From NCBI RefSeq assembly GCF_004745635.1, contig NZ_SRLB01000004.1, positions 62,001 to 126,000 of the forward strand: 64,000 nt of DNA. The letters are read 5' to 3'. The translations under genes and the position numbers were made by a program. Positions 53,203 through 61,859 of the stretch are shown piece by piece. Below the pieces are notes generated by a model, which saw nothing but the letters and a program-made list of their open reading frames with translations, had not been told where the DNA came from and did not search any database. This DNA comes from Methylobacterium nonmethylotrophicum (GTDB taxonomy: Bacteria > Pseudomonadota > Alphaproteobacteria > Rhizobiales > Beijerinckiaceae). Every line of letters begins with the position of its first letter. The stretch's first letter is position 1.

Positions 53203-54027
53203 CTATGGAGCGTCCGACTTCGGCGCGACGGCTGCATCGTGCTGACCGCTGCGTGCAAGCGCGGTCGCGACGAAGCCCGACGCCTTCATCTCCTCGATGA
53301 AGCGAGCCAGATAGGCCAGAGCCTCGTCGCGGCCTCTCGGGGCCGCCATGGCCTGCTCGATCACCATGAACCGCCCGGGAAGGACGCGCACATCCGCATG
53401 ATCGCGTGCGTAGATCTCCAGCGGCTGCCTGACGGAGGCGACCACGTCCAGGCGCTCCCGGAGAAACAGGTCCAACGCTGCCTGCGAGGTCGGAGCGAAG
53501 ACGCGTTCGGCCGACGTGAGGATCCGCGCAAGATACAGGTCGTAGGCCGTGTTGCGGCCGACCGCGATCCTGGTTCCGGGCCGGTCGACCTGGTCGTTCT
53601 CCGTGAGCGGAGACGCCTGCGGGACCATGTACGCCCCCTCGATGACCACGTAGGGCGGGGTGAAGGCGATCGTCTGAGCCCGCTTCGGATCGATGGCCAG
53701 GAAGGCCACGTCCCAGGTCTGAGAGCCGTTCAACGCATCGACGACCTTGCCGGCCGTGTCGTAGGTCGTGAACGACACCGGGACCTTGAGCCGACGGCCG
53801 AGCTCCCGCGCCAGATCGGCCGAAATCCCGGCCGGCTCCCCATCCGGCCCCTTCTGGGCCAGGACGATGTTGCCGTAATTGATCGCGGCGCGCAGCGTCC
53901 CCGTCGGCGCGACACGGCGCGCGATGTCACCCTCGTCCGCTCTCGCCATCCTGCAACCTCCGGCATTGATGACAACGAAGGCTGCGCAGATGGCAACCAG
54001 CGCTTTCACGTCAGGGATTCCCGTCAT
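53203..54027 (-). CDS. Periplasmic binding protein, family 3 (orphan)
   Basis: 274 residues. N-terminal signal peptide (ALVAICAAFVVINAGGCRMARA, cut near residue 30; the Cys is not in a clear lipobox). The mature part has VAPTGTLRAAINYGNIVLAQ, GISADLARELGRRLKVPVSFTTY, WDVAFLAIDPKRAQTIAFTPPYVVIEG and FLRERLDVVASVRQPLEIYA, fitting family 3 binding proteins for amino acids or small acids. No permease or ATPase is adjacent; it lies downstream of an MFS gene 160 bases away. It may serve a distant ABC transporter or act as a sensor. Confidence 0.82.
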   Translation of the reverse strand: MTGIPDVKALVAICAAFVVINAGGCRMARADEGDIARRVAPTGTLRAAINYGNIVLAQKGPDGEPAGISADLARELGRRLKVPVSFTTYDTAGKVVDALNGSQTWDVAFLAIDPKRAQTIAFTPPYVVIEGAYMVPQASPLTENDQVDRPGTRIAVGRNTAYDLYLARILTSAERVFAPTSQAALDLFLRERLDVVASVRQPLEIYARDHADVRVLPGRFMVIEQAMAAPRGRDEALAYLARFIEEMKASGFVATALARSGQHDAAVAPKSDAP

Positions 54028-54186
54028 CGATGGCCCGTCCTTTCGGCCGGTCGGCGTTCCGTTCCCGCAGATGGGAGCCCCATCGGACCGGGCGCATCCC
54101 CCGGCGGCGACGGCTGATGCCGCGAAGGCGTACAGGGCGACCGTGCGGGTCGCAAGCTTGACCTTGAGCCCTGCGGTCGAGCGACG

Positions 54187-55557
54187 TCACGCCCCTGCGA
54201 CCGAGGCGGCGGAGCCGACGGCCCCCGTCCGGGCGCGGCGACGACCGACCCAGAAGACCAGGCCGCATCCCGCACCCGTGAGGGCGCAGAGCGGCAGGAG
54301 GGCGACCGGGAAGCTTCCCGTCTGCTCGCGCAGCACGCCGATCAACGAGGTGATCGCGCCGGTTCCGAGATGCGCCAGGGTGTTGATCGCCGCGATGCCC
54401 GCCGCGGCCTGGGCCGGCGGCAGGGTCTCGGTCGCCAGCGCGAAGAAGGGTCCCTTGATGGCGTAGTTGCCGAGCAGGACCAGCGACAAGAGCACCAGCG
54501 TGATCCAGAGCGAGCCCGTCAGCAGCGTCAGGGCGAAGCTGAGGGAGGTCAGGGCGAGGGGCAGCGCCGTGCTCCAGATGCGCTCGCCGCTGCGGTCCGC
54601 CCGCAGGCCCCAGACGATCATGAACACCGAGGCGATGCCGAACGGGATCATGTTCAGCAATCCGGTCTCGAGATTGCTGAGGCCGAACCCCTTGAGGATC
54701 TGCGGCATCCAGAGGGACAGCGTGTTGCTGGTGGCCGAGCTGCCGGCGTAGATCACGGCGAGGATCCAGACCTGTCCGTTCGTGAGCACGGCCCGGACCG
54801 CGGCGAGGCCGTGCGCGTGCGAGTGTCCGGCCGCGGCGGCCCGACGCTCGGCGTCGAGGCGGTCCGTCAGCCAGGCCCGCTCCTCGCCGGTGAGGAACGT
54901 CGCCTCCGCGGGGCGGCTCGGGAGCAGGGCGAGGGCGGCGAGGCCGAGGAGGACCGCGGGCACGGCCTCCAGGATCAGCAGCCACTGCCAGCCGCGCAGG
55001 CCCGCCATGCCGTCGAGGGTGAGCAGCGCGGCCGAGAGGGGCGAGCCGAAGAAGCTGGAGAGCGGGATCGCCACCATGAACATCGCCACGATGCGCGCCC
55101 GGTAGGCCTTCGGGAACCAGTAGGTCAGGTAGAGGATGACGCCCGGGAAGAACCCGGCCTCGGCGGCGCCGAGCAGGAAGCGCGCGACGGAAAAGCTCAC
55201 CGGGCCGGTGACGAAGGCCGATCCGATGCCCACGAGCCCCCAGGTGACCATGATGCGGGCGATCCAGATCCGCGCGCCCACCCGCTCCATCGCGAGGTTG
55301 CTGGGCACCTCGAACAGGACGTAGGCCACGAAGAACAGGCCTCCGCCGAGGCCGAAGGCCGCCGTGGAGAGGCCGAGGTCGCGGTTCATCGTCAGCGCCG
55401 CGAAGCCGACATTCACCCGGTCGACATAGGCGATGAAGTAGCACAGCACGAGGAAGGGGATCAGGCGCAGCCCGACCTTGCGCATCGTGCGGCCCTCGAA
55501 GGTGCCGCCGGGATCGGTGGGGGATGGGGTCGTCTGTGACAGGGTGGTCCGTGACAT
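54187..55557 (-). CDS. MFS transporter, ACS (anion:cation symporter) family
   Basis: 456 residues from the ATG at 55557, chosen because MSRTTLSQ is followed by the usual start of the family. About 12 helices: RLIPFLVLCYFIAYVDRVNVGFAALTMNRDLGLSTAAFGLGGGLFFVAYVLFEVPSNLAMERVGARIWIARIMVTWG is a close match to tartrate/phthalate/4-hydroxyphenylacetate-type permeases, and FLLGAAEAGFFPGVILYLTYWFP is the helix 4-5 block. Likely imports an organic acid. The amidohydrolase and second MFS genes upstream are on the same strand and may belong to the same transcript. Confidence 0.87.
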   Translation of the reverse strand: MSRTTLSQTTPSPTDPGGTFEGRTMRKVGLRLIPFLVLCYFIAYVDRVNVGFAALTMNRDLGLSTAAFGLGGGLFFVAYVLFEVPSNLAMERVGARIWIARIMVTWGLVGIGSAFVTGPVSFSVARFLLGAAEAGFFPGVILYLTYWFPKAYRARIVAMFMVAIPLSSFFGSPLSAALLTLDGMAGLRGWQWLLILEAVPAVLLGLAALALLPSRPAEATFLTGEERAWLTDRLDAERRAAAAGHSHAHGLAAVRAVLTNGQVWILAVIYAGSSATSNTLSLWMPQILKGFGLSNLETGLLNMIPFGIASVFMIVWGLRADRSGERIWSTALPLALTSLSFALTLLTGSLWITLVLLSLVLLGNYAIKGPFFALATETLPPAQAAAGIAAINTLAHLGTGAITSLIGVLREQTGSFPVALLPLCALTGAGCGLVFWVGRRRARTGAVGSAASVAGA

Positions 55558-55586
55558 GGGGCTGTCCTCGTCGTCGGGTCCGGGGG

Positions 55587-56525
55587 CTATCGGTCGAAGC
55601 GGAAGAGCTTCGCGGGGGTGTCGCCGAGGATGATCCGGCGCTCGGCCGCGTCCGGCACCCACGTCTCAAGGTCGCGCAAAGCCGCGGCGGGGCTCGCCTG
55701 CGTCTCGAACTGCGTGTGCGGCCAGTCGCTGCCCCAGAGCAGCCGCCCGGCTCCGAAGGATGCCCGCAGGCGCTCGGCGGCTGCCCGCGCGGTCTGCCGG
55801 CCCGCCTCGCCGCTGCCGTTGCGATAGGCGCCCGACAGCTTCACCCAGACGCCGCCGCCGGCACCGAAGCCCAGGAGCTGTTCGAAGCCGGGATCGGCGA
55901 TGCCCAGGGCGGGATCGATGCGGCCGAAATGATCGATCACGACCGGGATGCCCGCCGCGACCAGCGGCGGGAGAAGGTGGACGAGCCGGCGCGCCTCGGC
56001 CTGGACCTCGATCTGCCAGCCGAGATCCTTCACCCGCGCCAGATGGGTCTGCCAGACGGGCGCGCCGAGATCCGGGTCCGGCCGCCCGATCAGGTTGAGG
56101 CGCAGGCCCACCACCCCCGCCTCGGCCAGGTCGCGCATCGTCTCAGGCCCGGCCTCGGGCGCCAGCACGGCGATGCCGCGCAGCCGCTCCGGCGCCTGGC
56201 GCAGGGCCGTGAGCAGGTAGCCGTTGTCGGTGCCGAGGAAGCTCGGCTGGATCAGCACGCCGCGGGCCATGCCGTTCCGGTCCAGCATCGCCAGGTAATC
56301 GGCGATGCTCGCGTCGTAGTCGGGGGCGTAGCGCCGTTCGCCGGCCAGGGTGAGGGCGCGGGTGAAGACGTGGGCGTGGGTGTCCACCGCCGTGACGGCC
56401 GGGGAGGCCGGCTCGGCGGCGCGGGCAGATCCGGGAAGGGCAAGATCGGGAAGGGCAAGCCCTCCGGGAAGGCCGAGAGCGAGGCTGCCCGCGAGCAGGT
56501 CGCGGCAGAAGGTGCGCCGGTTCAT
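55587..56525 (-). CDS. Exported amidohydrolase-2 family TIM-barrel hydrolase (lactonase/decarboxylase type)
   Basis: 312 residues from the ATG at 56525, overlapping the stop of the upstream MFS gene. The N-terminal MNRRTFCRDLLAGSLALGLPGG looks like a twin-arginine export signal, with a likely cut near GSARA. The catalytic part begins TAVDTHAHVFTRAL (His-x-His metal site), then VVIDHFGRIDPA and LLWGSDWPHTQFE (metal Asp region). The family includes 2-pyrone-4,6-dicarboxylate lactonase and related hydrolases. An exported member next to two organic-acid-type transporters suggests periplasmic cleavage of a lactone or ester before uptake. Substrate unknown. Confidence 0.82.
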   Translation of the reverse strand: MNRRTFCRDLLAGSLALGLPGGLALPDLALPGSARAAEPASPAVTAVDTHAHVFTRALTLAGERRYAPDYDASIADYLAMLDRNGMARGVLIQPSFLGTDNGYLLTALRQAPERLRGIAVLAPEAGPETMRDLAEAGVVGLRLNLIGRPDPDLGAPVWQTHLARVKDLGWQIEVQAEARRLVHLLPPLVAAGIPVVIDHFGRIDPALGIADPGFEQLLGFGAGGGVWVKLSGAYRNGSGEAGRQTARAAAERLRASFGAGRLLWGSDWPHTQFETQASPAAALRDLETWVPDAAERRIILGDTPAKLFRFDR

Positions 56526-57766
56526 CGAATCATCTCGGGGTTGGGGACGAGCCCGCCGTCGCGTCGCGCGTCCGGCAGGAGGAGGATCGCGAGGAGGACC
56601 AGCCCGTAGGCGGCCAGGGCGGACAGGCCGATCGCCGGACCGAGGCCGCAGATCTCGCTGAGCAGGCCGACGCCGAGGGGCAGCGCGGCGGAGGCGAGGC
56701 GCCCGGCGTTGTAGCAGAAGCCCATCCCGGTCCCCCTCAGGCCGGACGGGAAGAGCTCGCTGAACAGGGCCGCCAGGCTCGCCGGGATCCCGGCCGCGCA
56801 GAAGCCCAGGGGCGCGCCCAGCAGGAGCAGCACCCCATCGTCGACGGGGACCAGCAGGGAGAGGACGACCAGGGTCATGCAGCTCCCGGCGAAGAGCGCC
56901 ACCGTCCGCCGCCGGCCGAGGCGGTCCACGAGCCCGCCGGCGACGAGGCAGCCCAGGCCGAAGGCCGCGATGATGATCGCGAGATAGAGGCCGGTTCCGA
57001 GCACCGAGGCGCCGCGCTCGGCGCTCAGATAGGTCGGCAGCCACGTGAACAGGGCGTGGAAGCCGCCATGGGCTCCCAGCCCGAGGAGTGCCCCGATCAC
57101 CGTGGCCCGGCGCAGGCCGGGCGAGAAGATCGCGAGGGGGCCGGCGGCGGCAGGGACGGCCGCGGCTTCGTGGGGCCTCGCCGGTTCGGGCACGGAGCGG
57201 CGGAGATAGAGGATGAAGAGCGCCGGCGCGAGGCCGCAGGCGAACAGCACGCGCCAGGCGACCTCCGGCTCCAGCCATGAGAACGCGACGGAGGAGAGAA
57301 GCACGGCGGCGCCCCAGCCGATCGCCCAGCCCCCCTGGACGGCGCCCAGGGCCTTGCCGCGGTGCTCCGGCCGGATCGCCTCGGCCATCAGGACGGCACC
57401 GGCCGCCCACTCGGCGCCGAAGCCGAGTCCTTGCAGGAGCTTCAGCGCCAGGAGCTGCGTGAAGCTCTGCGCGAAGGCCGCCAGGAAGGTGGAGGCCGCG
57501 AACCACAGGATCGTGATCTGCAGGGCCCGGACCCGGCCGAGCCGGTCCGACAGGAACCCGCCGCTCCATCCCCCGAGAGCCGCCGAGACCAGGGTGGCGG
57601 TACCGATGAGGCCGGCATCCCCCCGGCTGAGCCCGAAGCTGGCGATCAGGGCCGGGATCGCCAGGCTGAACATCTGCACGTCCAGGGCGTCGAGCGACCA
57701 TCCTCCGAGACAGGCCCAGAAGGTGCGACGCTCGGCCGGACCGGTCTCACGGTACCAGCGGAACAC
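56522..57766 (-). CDS. MFS transporter, aromatic acid/sugar-type symporter
   Basis: 414 residues, 12 helices. Marks: WSLDALDVQMFSLAIPALIASFGLSRGDAGLIGTATLVSAALGGWSGGFLSDRLGRVRALQIT (helix 1-2 with motif A) and LQGLGFGAEWAAGAVLMAEAIRPEHRGKALGAVQGGWAIGWG (helix 4 region, as in JEN1/PcaK/sialate-type carriers). First gene of the minus-strand run, immediately upstream of the hydrolase. A palindrome 28 bases before its start and a GntR gene just upstream point to its control. Confidence 0.87.
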   Translation of the reverse strand: MFRWYRETGPAERRTFWACLGGWSLDALDVQMFSLAIPALIASFGLSRGDAGLIGTATLVSAALGGWSGGFLSDRLGRVRALQITILWFAASTFLAAFAQSFTQLLALKLLQGLGFGAEWAAGAVLMAEAIRPEHRGKALGAVQGGWAIGWGAAVLLSSVAFSWLEPEVAWRVLFACGLAPALFILYLRRSVPEPARPHEAAAVPAAAGPLAIFSPGLRRATVIGALLGLGAHGGFHALFTWLPTYLSAERGASVLGTGLYLAIIIAAFGLGCLVAGGLVDRLGRRRTVALFAGSCMTLVVLSLLVPVDDGVLLLLGAPLGFCAAGIPASLAALFSELFPSGLRGTGMGFCYNAGRLASAALPLGVGLLSEICGLGPAIGLSALAAYGLVLLAILLLPDARRDGGLVPNPEMIR

Positions 57767-57793
57767 GGGGTTTCCTCCGTCCTCTTGAGAGGA

Positions 57794-57813
57794 CTAGTCA
57801 TCTATATGACTAG
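57794..57813. promoter_or_regulatory. GntR operator candidate before the MFS-hydrolase operon
   Basis: CTAGTCAT-CTAT-ATGACTAG: two perfect eight-base arms around a four-base spacer, 28 bases upstream of the MFS start. The core CT(A/G)TATGAC recurs just before the regulator gene at 58604-58613. Confidence 0.65.
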
Positions 57814-57855
57814 AGGAACACGGTTCCGGGCAGGCGTCAAGGCACCCCGGGACCG

Positions 57856-58596
57856 TCAGCGGATGTCGATGCGGTAGCGGAAGTCTGCGGCCGCGCCACG
57901 GGTGAGGCGCCACTCGATCGGGCAGCCGTCGAAGCCGAAGGCGAGGCGCTCGACCACGACGACGGGCGCGCCTTCCGCGATGCCGAGGCAGTCCCCGTCC
58001 GCCGCGGTCGCGGAGGCGACGGTCAGGGTCTCCTCGGCGCGAGCGACGATCTCGCTGCAGAGCCGCTCGTAGGCCGGGTAGAGGAGGTCGCCGATCTCCG
58101 GGAGCGGCACCGTGAGGAGAGGCGCGAAGCGCTCGGCCGGCAGCCAGATCTCCTCGGACAGGATTGGGCGTTCCTGCAGGAGGCGGAGGCGGACCAGTCG
58201 GATCGCCTCGGCACGCGCGTCGAGGGCGAGCGCCTCGCGCACGGCTGCGGGAGCCGGTCGGACTGCGCGCGACAGGATCCTGCCTTCCGGCACGACCTGA
58301 CTTCCGTCCGGCCCGAGGTGCCGGAAGAAGCGGAACAGGGAGCGGTCGAAGCGAGGGCGCCGGACGAAGGTGCCGCGGCCCTGCTGCCGCTCCACCAGGC
58401 CATCGGCGACCAGGACGTCGATCGCCTTCCTCACGGTCCCGATGGCGACGCGATGCGTGGCGGCCAGTTCGGCCTCGGTCGGGATCGGCTCGCCCGATCG
58501 CCAGACGTTGCGCGCGATCTGGTGTGCGATCTCGTCGCGCAGACGCTGATAGAGCGGCAGGCGAAGGTCGGGTTGAGGCGTCGCGTTCGCTTTCAT
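57856..58596 (-). CDS. GntR-family regulator, HutC subfamily (UTRA sensor)
   Basis: 246 residues from the ATG at 58596; longer frames upstream are not gene-like. Winged helix (about 10-78): LPLYQRLRDEIAHQIARNVWRSGEPIPTEAELAATHRVAIGTVRKAIDVLVADGLVERQQGRGTFVRRPRF. The UTRA domain (about 95-245) contains EAIRLVRLRLLQERPILSEEIWLPAERFAPL and ends PIEWRLTRGAAADFRYRIDI, as usual. It lies directly upstream of the MFS-hydrolase genes with operator-like sites before both, so it probably represses that operon and itself. Confidence 0.87.
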   Translation of the reverse strand: MKANATPQPDLRLPLYQRLRDEIAHQIARNVWRSGEPIPTEAELAATHRVAIGTVRKAIDVLVADGLVERQQGRGTFVRRPRFDRSLFRFFRHLGPDGSQVVPEGRILSRAVRPAPAAVREALALDARAEAIRLVRLRLLQERPILSEEIWLPAERFAPLLTVPLPEIGDLLYPAYERLCSEIVARAEETLTVASATAADGDCLGIAEGAPVVVVERLAFGFDGCPIEWRLTRGAAADFRYRIDIR

Positions 58597-58616
58597 GTGG
58601 ATGACTGTATGACCTG
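58597..58616. promoter_or_regulatory. Half-site pair at the start of the GntR gene
   Basis: ATGAC at 58601 and 58609, eight bases apart, within five bases of the start codon. The second copy with its left flank (CTGTATGAC) matches the core of the palindrome at 57794-57813, consistent with autoregulation. Confidence 0.5.
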
Positions 58617-59096
58617 ATTGTCCGTCGGCCAATGGGATCCGGCGGGGATGTCCGGTCCGGACGGTTCTGCCCCCGTCCGCGCGCCCCCGCCGTATCACGC
58701 GGCGCCTCGTCGGAGAGGCGATGTGTCCCTTGGAGCGGTGCCGCGAGCGGCGCCGATCGTGACGGCACGTCCCAGGGCAGGTCGGCTGCCGGCCGCGGTG
58801 GTGGACCAGGCCCGGCTCCATCCCGTCCTGGGGCACGGCCTCGGCGCCGTTGCTGGCCCGCGCCGCGCCAGACCGTTCGGCGGCCGGCCGCGCGGGCCCG
58901 CGCTGGCGTTTCATGCGGATCCCGGCCTCAGCCGTTCAGCCGCATGCCGTCATCCGGTTCGGTCCTTGTTTCTGCATGTTTTGGGCCCGGCCAACCAACG
59001 ATTCCCGCCATCCGGCACCCCAATACTGACATGCGTCGATCGATTCGCATGTTTTTTCCCGATTGTGATCCACGTTTTTGCGCGTTATCAACGGAT
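58617..59096. other. Noncoding region between two divergent regulators
   Basis: About 480 bases. The half near the DeoR gene becomes AT-richer, and GCATGTTTT occurs twice as a direct repeat, at 58974 and 59047 (73 bases, about seven helical turns, apart), a plausible paired operator. The rest is GC-rich without features. Confidence 0.45.
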
Positions 59097-59879
59097 ATGT
59101 CCGCGAACCCACCCATCGCCCGACGCGAGCTGATCGCCTCCCGCCTCGACGCCGGTCAGCCCGTCTCCGCGCCTGCCCTGGCCACGGAGTTCTCGATCTC
59201 CGAGGACGCGATCCGGCGGGACCTGCGCGCGCTCGCCGCCCAGGGTCGGTGCCGCCGCGTCTACGGCGGTGCCCTGCCTCTCGCGCCCTCGGCAGCCCCC
59301 CTGACCGAGCGCGTCCGGCAGGATCGCGACAGGAAGGAGCATCTGGCCGCTTTCGCCGCCACGACGGTCCGACCGGGCGAGCTCGTCTTCCTGGACAGCG
59401 GCAGCACCAACCTCGCCCTCGTCGGGCACCTTCCCGAGGACGCCGACGTGACGGTGGTCACGAACTCGGTGCCCATCGCCGCAGCCGTTCTCGCCCGGCA
59501 GGATCTTCGGCTCATCACGGTGGGGGGCGAGGTCAATCTGATGGTCGGCGGCTGCGTCGACGCCGCGGCGGCGATGCAGGTCGCGCGCATGAGCTTCGAC
59601 CGGAGCTTCATCGGCGCCTGCGCGGTCTCGGACGTCGACGGCCTGTCGGCCCACGATTTCGATGACGCCACGTTCAAGCGCGCCCTGCTGGCGCGAAGCC
59701 GGCAGGCGGTCGTTCTCGTGACGACGGAGAAGCTCGGCACCACCGCCCGTCACCGCGTGGCCGAACTCCCGGATCTGAGCGCGGTCGTCGTCGAGGTCGA
59801 CGCGCCGGACGACGAAGTCCGGATCCTGTCCGACGGCGGCGCGATGATCCTGCGTGCCGTCCAGGCGCGAGCGGCGTGA
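59097..59879 (+). CDS. DeoR-family transcriptional regulator
   Basis: 260 residues from the ATG at 59097. The N-terminal helix-turn-helix (about 5-60) includes RRELIASRLDAGQPVSAPALATEFSISEDAIRRDLRALAAQGRCRRVYGGALP, the DeoR signature with GGA after the wing. The C-terminal sugar-phosphate isomerase-like sensor has FLDSGSTNLALVGHLPEDADVTVVTNSVPIAAAV, GGEVNLMVGGCVD and FIGACAVSDVDGLSAHDFDDATFKRALLARS. Phosphorylated sugars are the usual ligands. The next gene, an MFS carrier, overlaps its stop, so the regulator and its target are probably one transcript. Confidence 0.88.
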   Translation: MSANPPIARRELIASRLDAGQPVSAPALATEFSISEDAIRRDLRALAAQGRCRRVYGGALPLAPSAAPLTERVRQDRDRKEHLAAFAATTVRPGELVFLDSGSTNLALVGHLPEDADVTVVTNSVPIAAAVLARQDLRLITVGGEVNLMVGGCVDAAAAMQVARMSFDRSFIGACAVSDVDGLSAHDFDDATFKRALLARSRQAVVLVTTEKLGTTARHRVAELPDLSAVVVEVDAPDDEVRILSDGGAMILRAVQARAA

Positions 59880-61042
59880 TGGGCCACCACCCGGCGCCTT
59901 CCAGGCTTCCCGTCGACCGGCCGGGCGCCCGCCTCGCCACGCGGCTGTCGTTCCTCGTCGCCGGCTTCGGCATCGCCTGCTGGGCACCGCTCGTGCCGTT
60001 CGCCAAGGCCCGGCTCGGAGTGGATGACGCCACGCTCGGGCTCCTCCTCCTGTGCATCGGCGTCGGTTCGGTCGCGGCCATGCTGGCGACCGGTCCGTTG
60101 AGCGCCCGCTACGGCAGCCGACCCGTCATCGTCGCCGGCGGCTTCGGCCTGGCGCTCCTGCTGCCGCTTCTCGGGATGGCCGGCACGCCGCTGACGCTCG
60201 GCCTCGCCCTTCTCGCCTTCGGCGCCTCGCTCGGCTCCATCGACGTCGCAATGAACATTCACGCCGTGGAGGTGGAGAAGGCGGCCGGAACCCCGCTGAT
60301 GTCCGGCTTCCACGCCCTCTTCAGCATCGGCGGGTTCTTCGGGGCGACGCTGATGACGCTTCTCCTCTCCGCGTCGGTCGGCGTTCTCGCCGCCACCGCC
60401 CTCGCCTCGGCCGCGATGGCGACCGCCATGATCGTCGCCTGGCCTCGCCTCCTGCGATCCGCTCAGGCCGGCGAGGGACCGCTCTTCGCGCGGCCGCGCG
60501 GCGTCGTCCTCCTGCTCGCGGCGCTCGCCGCGATCACCTTCCTCGTCGAGGGCGCCCTCCTCGACTGGAGCGCGCTCCTCATCACCGAGGCGGCCCTCGT
60601 CGGGACGGCGCAGGGCGGGCTCGGCTACATGCTGTTCGCCATCGCCATGACGGCGGGCCGTCTCGTCGGGGATGCGGTGACGGCCCGTCTCGGCGACCGG
60701 AGAACGATGGTGTTCGGCGGGCTCGGGGCCGTCCTGGGGCTGGCCGCCGTTCTGGCCGCGCCGGCCGCATGGCTGTCGCTGGCGGGCTTCGTCCTCGTCG
60801 GCCTCGGCGCGTCGAACATCGTGCCCGTGCTCTTCCGCCTCGCGGGCTCCCAGACGGCGATGCCTGCCGGGCTCGCGGTCGCGGCGATCACCACCGTCGG
60901 CTATGCCGGCATCCTGGTCGGCCCCGCCGGCATCGGTTTCGTGGCTGAGCATGTCGGTCTGACGACGTCGTTCTGGCTGCTGGCCGGGCTCCTCCTCGTC
61001 GTGCCGTTCTGCGCCCCGGCCGCGACCATGTCCGACACCTGA
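59876..61042 (+). CDS. MFS transporter, YbjJ-like
   Basis: 388 residues from a GTG overlapping the deoR-type stop (an ATG at 59879 is the alternative). About 12 helices: RLSFLVAGFGIACWAPLVPFAKARLGVDDATLGLLLLCIGVGSVAAMLATGPLSARYGSRPVIVAGG (helices 1-3), then GASLGSIDVAMNIHAVEVEKAAGTPLMSGFHALFSIGGFFGA. The SIDVAMN..AVEVE and MSGFHALFS blocks are those of the YbjJ/fucose-permease-like group. Substrate unknown; linked to the DeoR gene, a sugar or sugar acid is plausible. Confidence 0.86.
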   Translation: MMGHHPAPSRLPVDRPGARLATRLSFLVAGFGIACWAPLVPFAKARLGVDDATLGLLLLCIGVGSVAAMLATGPLSARYGSRPVIVAGGFGLALLLPLLGMAGTPLTLGLALLAFGASLGSIDVAMNIHAVEVEKAAGTPLMSGFHALFSIGGFFGATLMTLLLSASVGVLAATALASAAMATAMIVAWPRLLRSAQAGEGPLFARPRGVVLLLAALAAITFLVEGALLDWSALLITEAALVGTAQGGLGYMLFAIAMTAGRLVGDAVTARLGDRRTMVFGGLGAVLGLAAVLAAPAAWLSLAGFVLVGLGASNIVPVLFRLAGSQTAMPAGLAVAAITTVGYAGILVGPAGIGFVAEHVGLTTSFWLLAGLLLVVPFCAPAATMSDT

Positions 61043-61054
61043 GAGGACCAGCCC

Positions 61055-61669
61055 ATGCGGCGTGCACACGTCGCCCTGCGGACCCGCGATCTCGACGCGG
61101 CGACCGGGTTCTGGCGGACCTGGTTCGGCGCCGAGATCGGGGAGCCCTCTCGCAGCCGACGTCGCCACGGCTTCGTCTCGCGCTTTGCGCCCCTTGCCTC
61201 TGGAGCCGGCATCGAGCCGATGACGGGCCCTTGGGCCGCGGACGGCGCCAAGGAGGCGGGCGGCTCTGACCCCGTTGCGATCCCGCTCGGTAGCGAGGCC
61301 GCCGTCGATGCGATGGCAGACCGGTGCGCCCGAGCGGGGATCCTGTCATCGGGCCCACGGAGGACCGGCGACGGCTTCTACGAGGCGGTGATCACCATGC
61401 CCGACGGAACACCTGTCGAGATCACGGCCCGACGCCGCGCCGCCGGCCTCCGCTCATCCTCGGCGAGCGCGTCCCGCGCGCTGCGCGCCAGCCGAGCCGG
61501 GCTTGCCTGCAGAGGATCCGCCCTTCGCCACGTCCTCCTCCGGCAGGGGTCGTGTCGCTTCGCGGGGGTTCGCGGGAGATCCCGCCTGCGCGCCCTCACG
61601 GCGCTGTCGCAGGCGACATCTCCCGCGGAGTTGAACCGCTCCGGGTTTCTCGGAGGCGGCCTGTCCTAA
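61055..61669 (+). CDS. VOC (glyoxalase/dioxygenase-fold) family protein with C-terminal extension
   Basis: 204 residues; ATG with GAGAGGA upstream, 12 bases after the MFS stop. Residues 1-128 fit one VOC domain: RRAHVALRTRDLDAATGFWRTWFGAEIGEPSRSRRRHGFVSRFAPL near the start and GFYEAVITMPDGTPVEITA at the end, with possible metal residues His5 and Glu126. Usual members stop there. The remaining 75 residues are Arg/Ser/Ala-rich with no recognisable fold, so the natural stop may have been lost or a sequence change has joined noncoding DNA. Confidence 0.72.
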   Translation: MRRAHVALRTRDLDAATGFWRTWFGAEIGEPSRSRRRHGFVSRFAPLASGAGIEPMTGPWAADGAKEAGGSDPVAIPLGSEAAVDAMADRCARAGILSSGPRRTGDGFYEAVITMPDGTPVEITARRRAAGLRSSSASASRALRASRAGLACRGSALRHVLLRQGSCRFAGVRGRSRLRALTALSQATSPAELNRSGFLGGGLS

Positions 61670-61859
61670 GCAGGATTGCATGGCGCAAGTCCGCTGAGGC
61701 TCTTGTGTTCGCCTCATTGTCGCCGCCGAACCGGTGACCGCTTCGGTACCGGTCGTTCGCGACCGGCGGAACGACGCTCAGGTCAGGCGGCCGAGGCCTG
61801 GTCGCCGACGCGAGGCGGAAGGACGACGCACCGCATCGGCCGCCGCCTGTGGATGCGCC

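Noticed and set aside
54370..55539. Plus-strand frame opposite the ACS-family transporter gene
   Set aside because: Antisense shadow; the minus-strand product is a clear 12-helix carrier.
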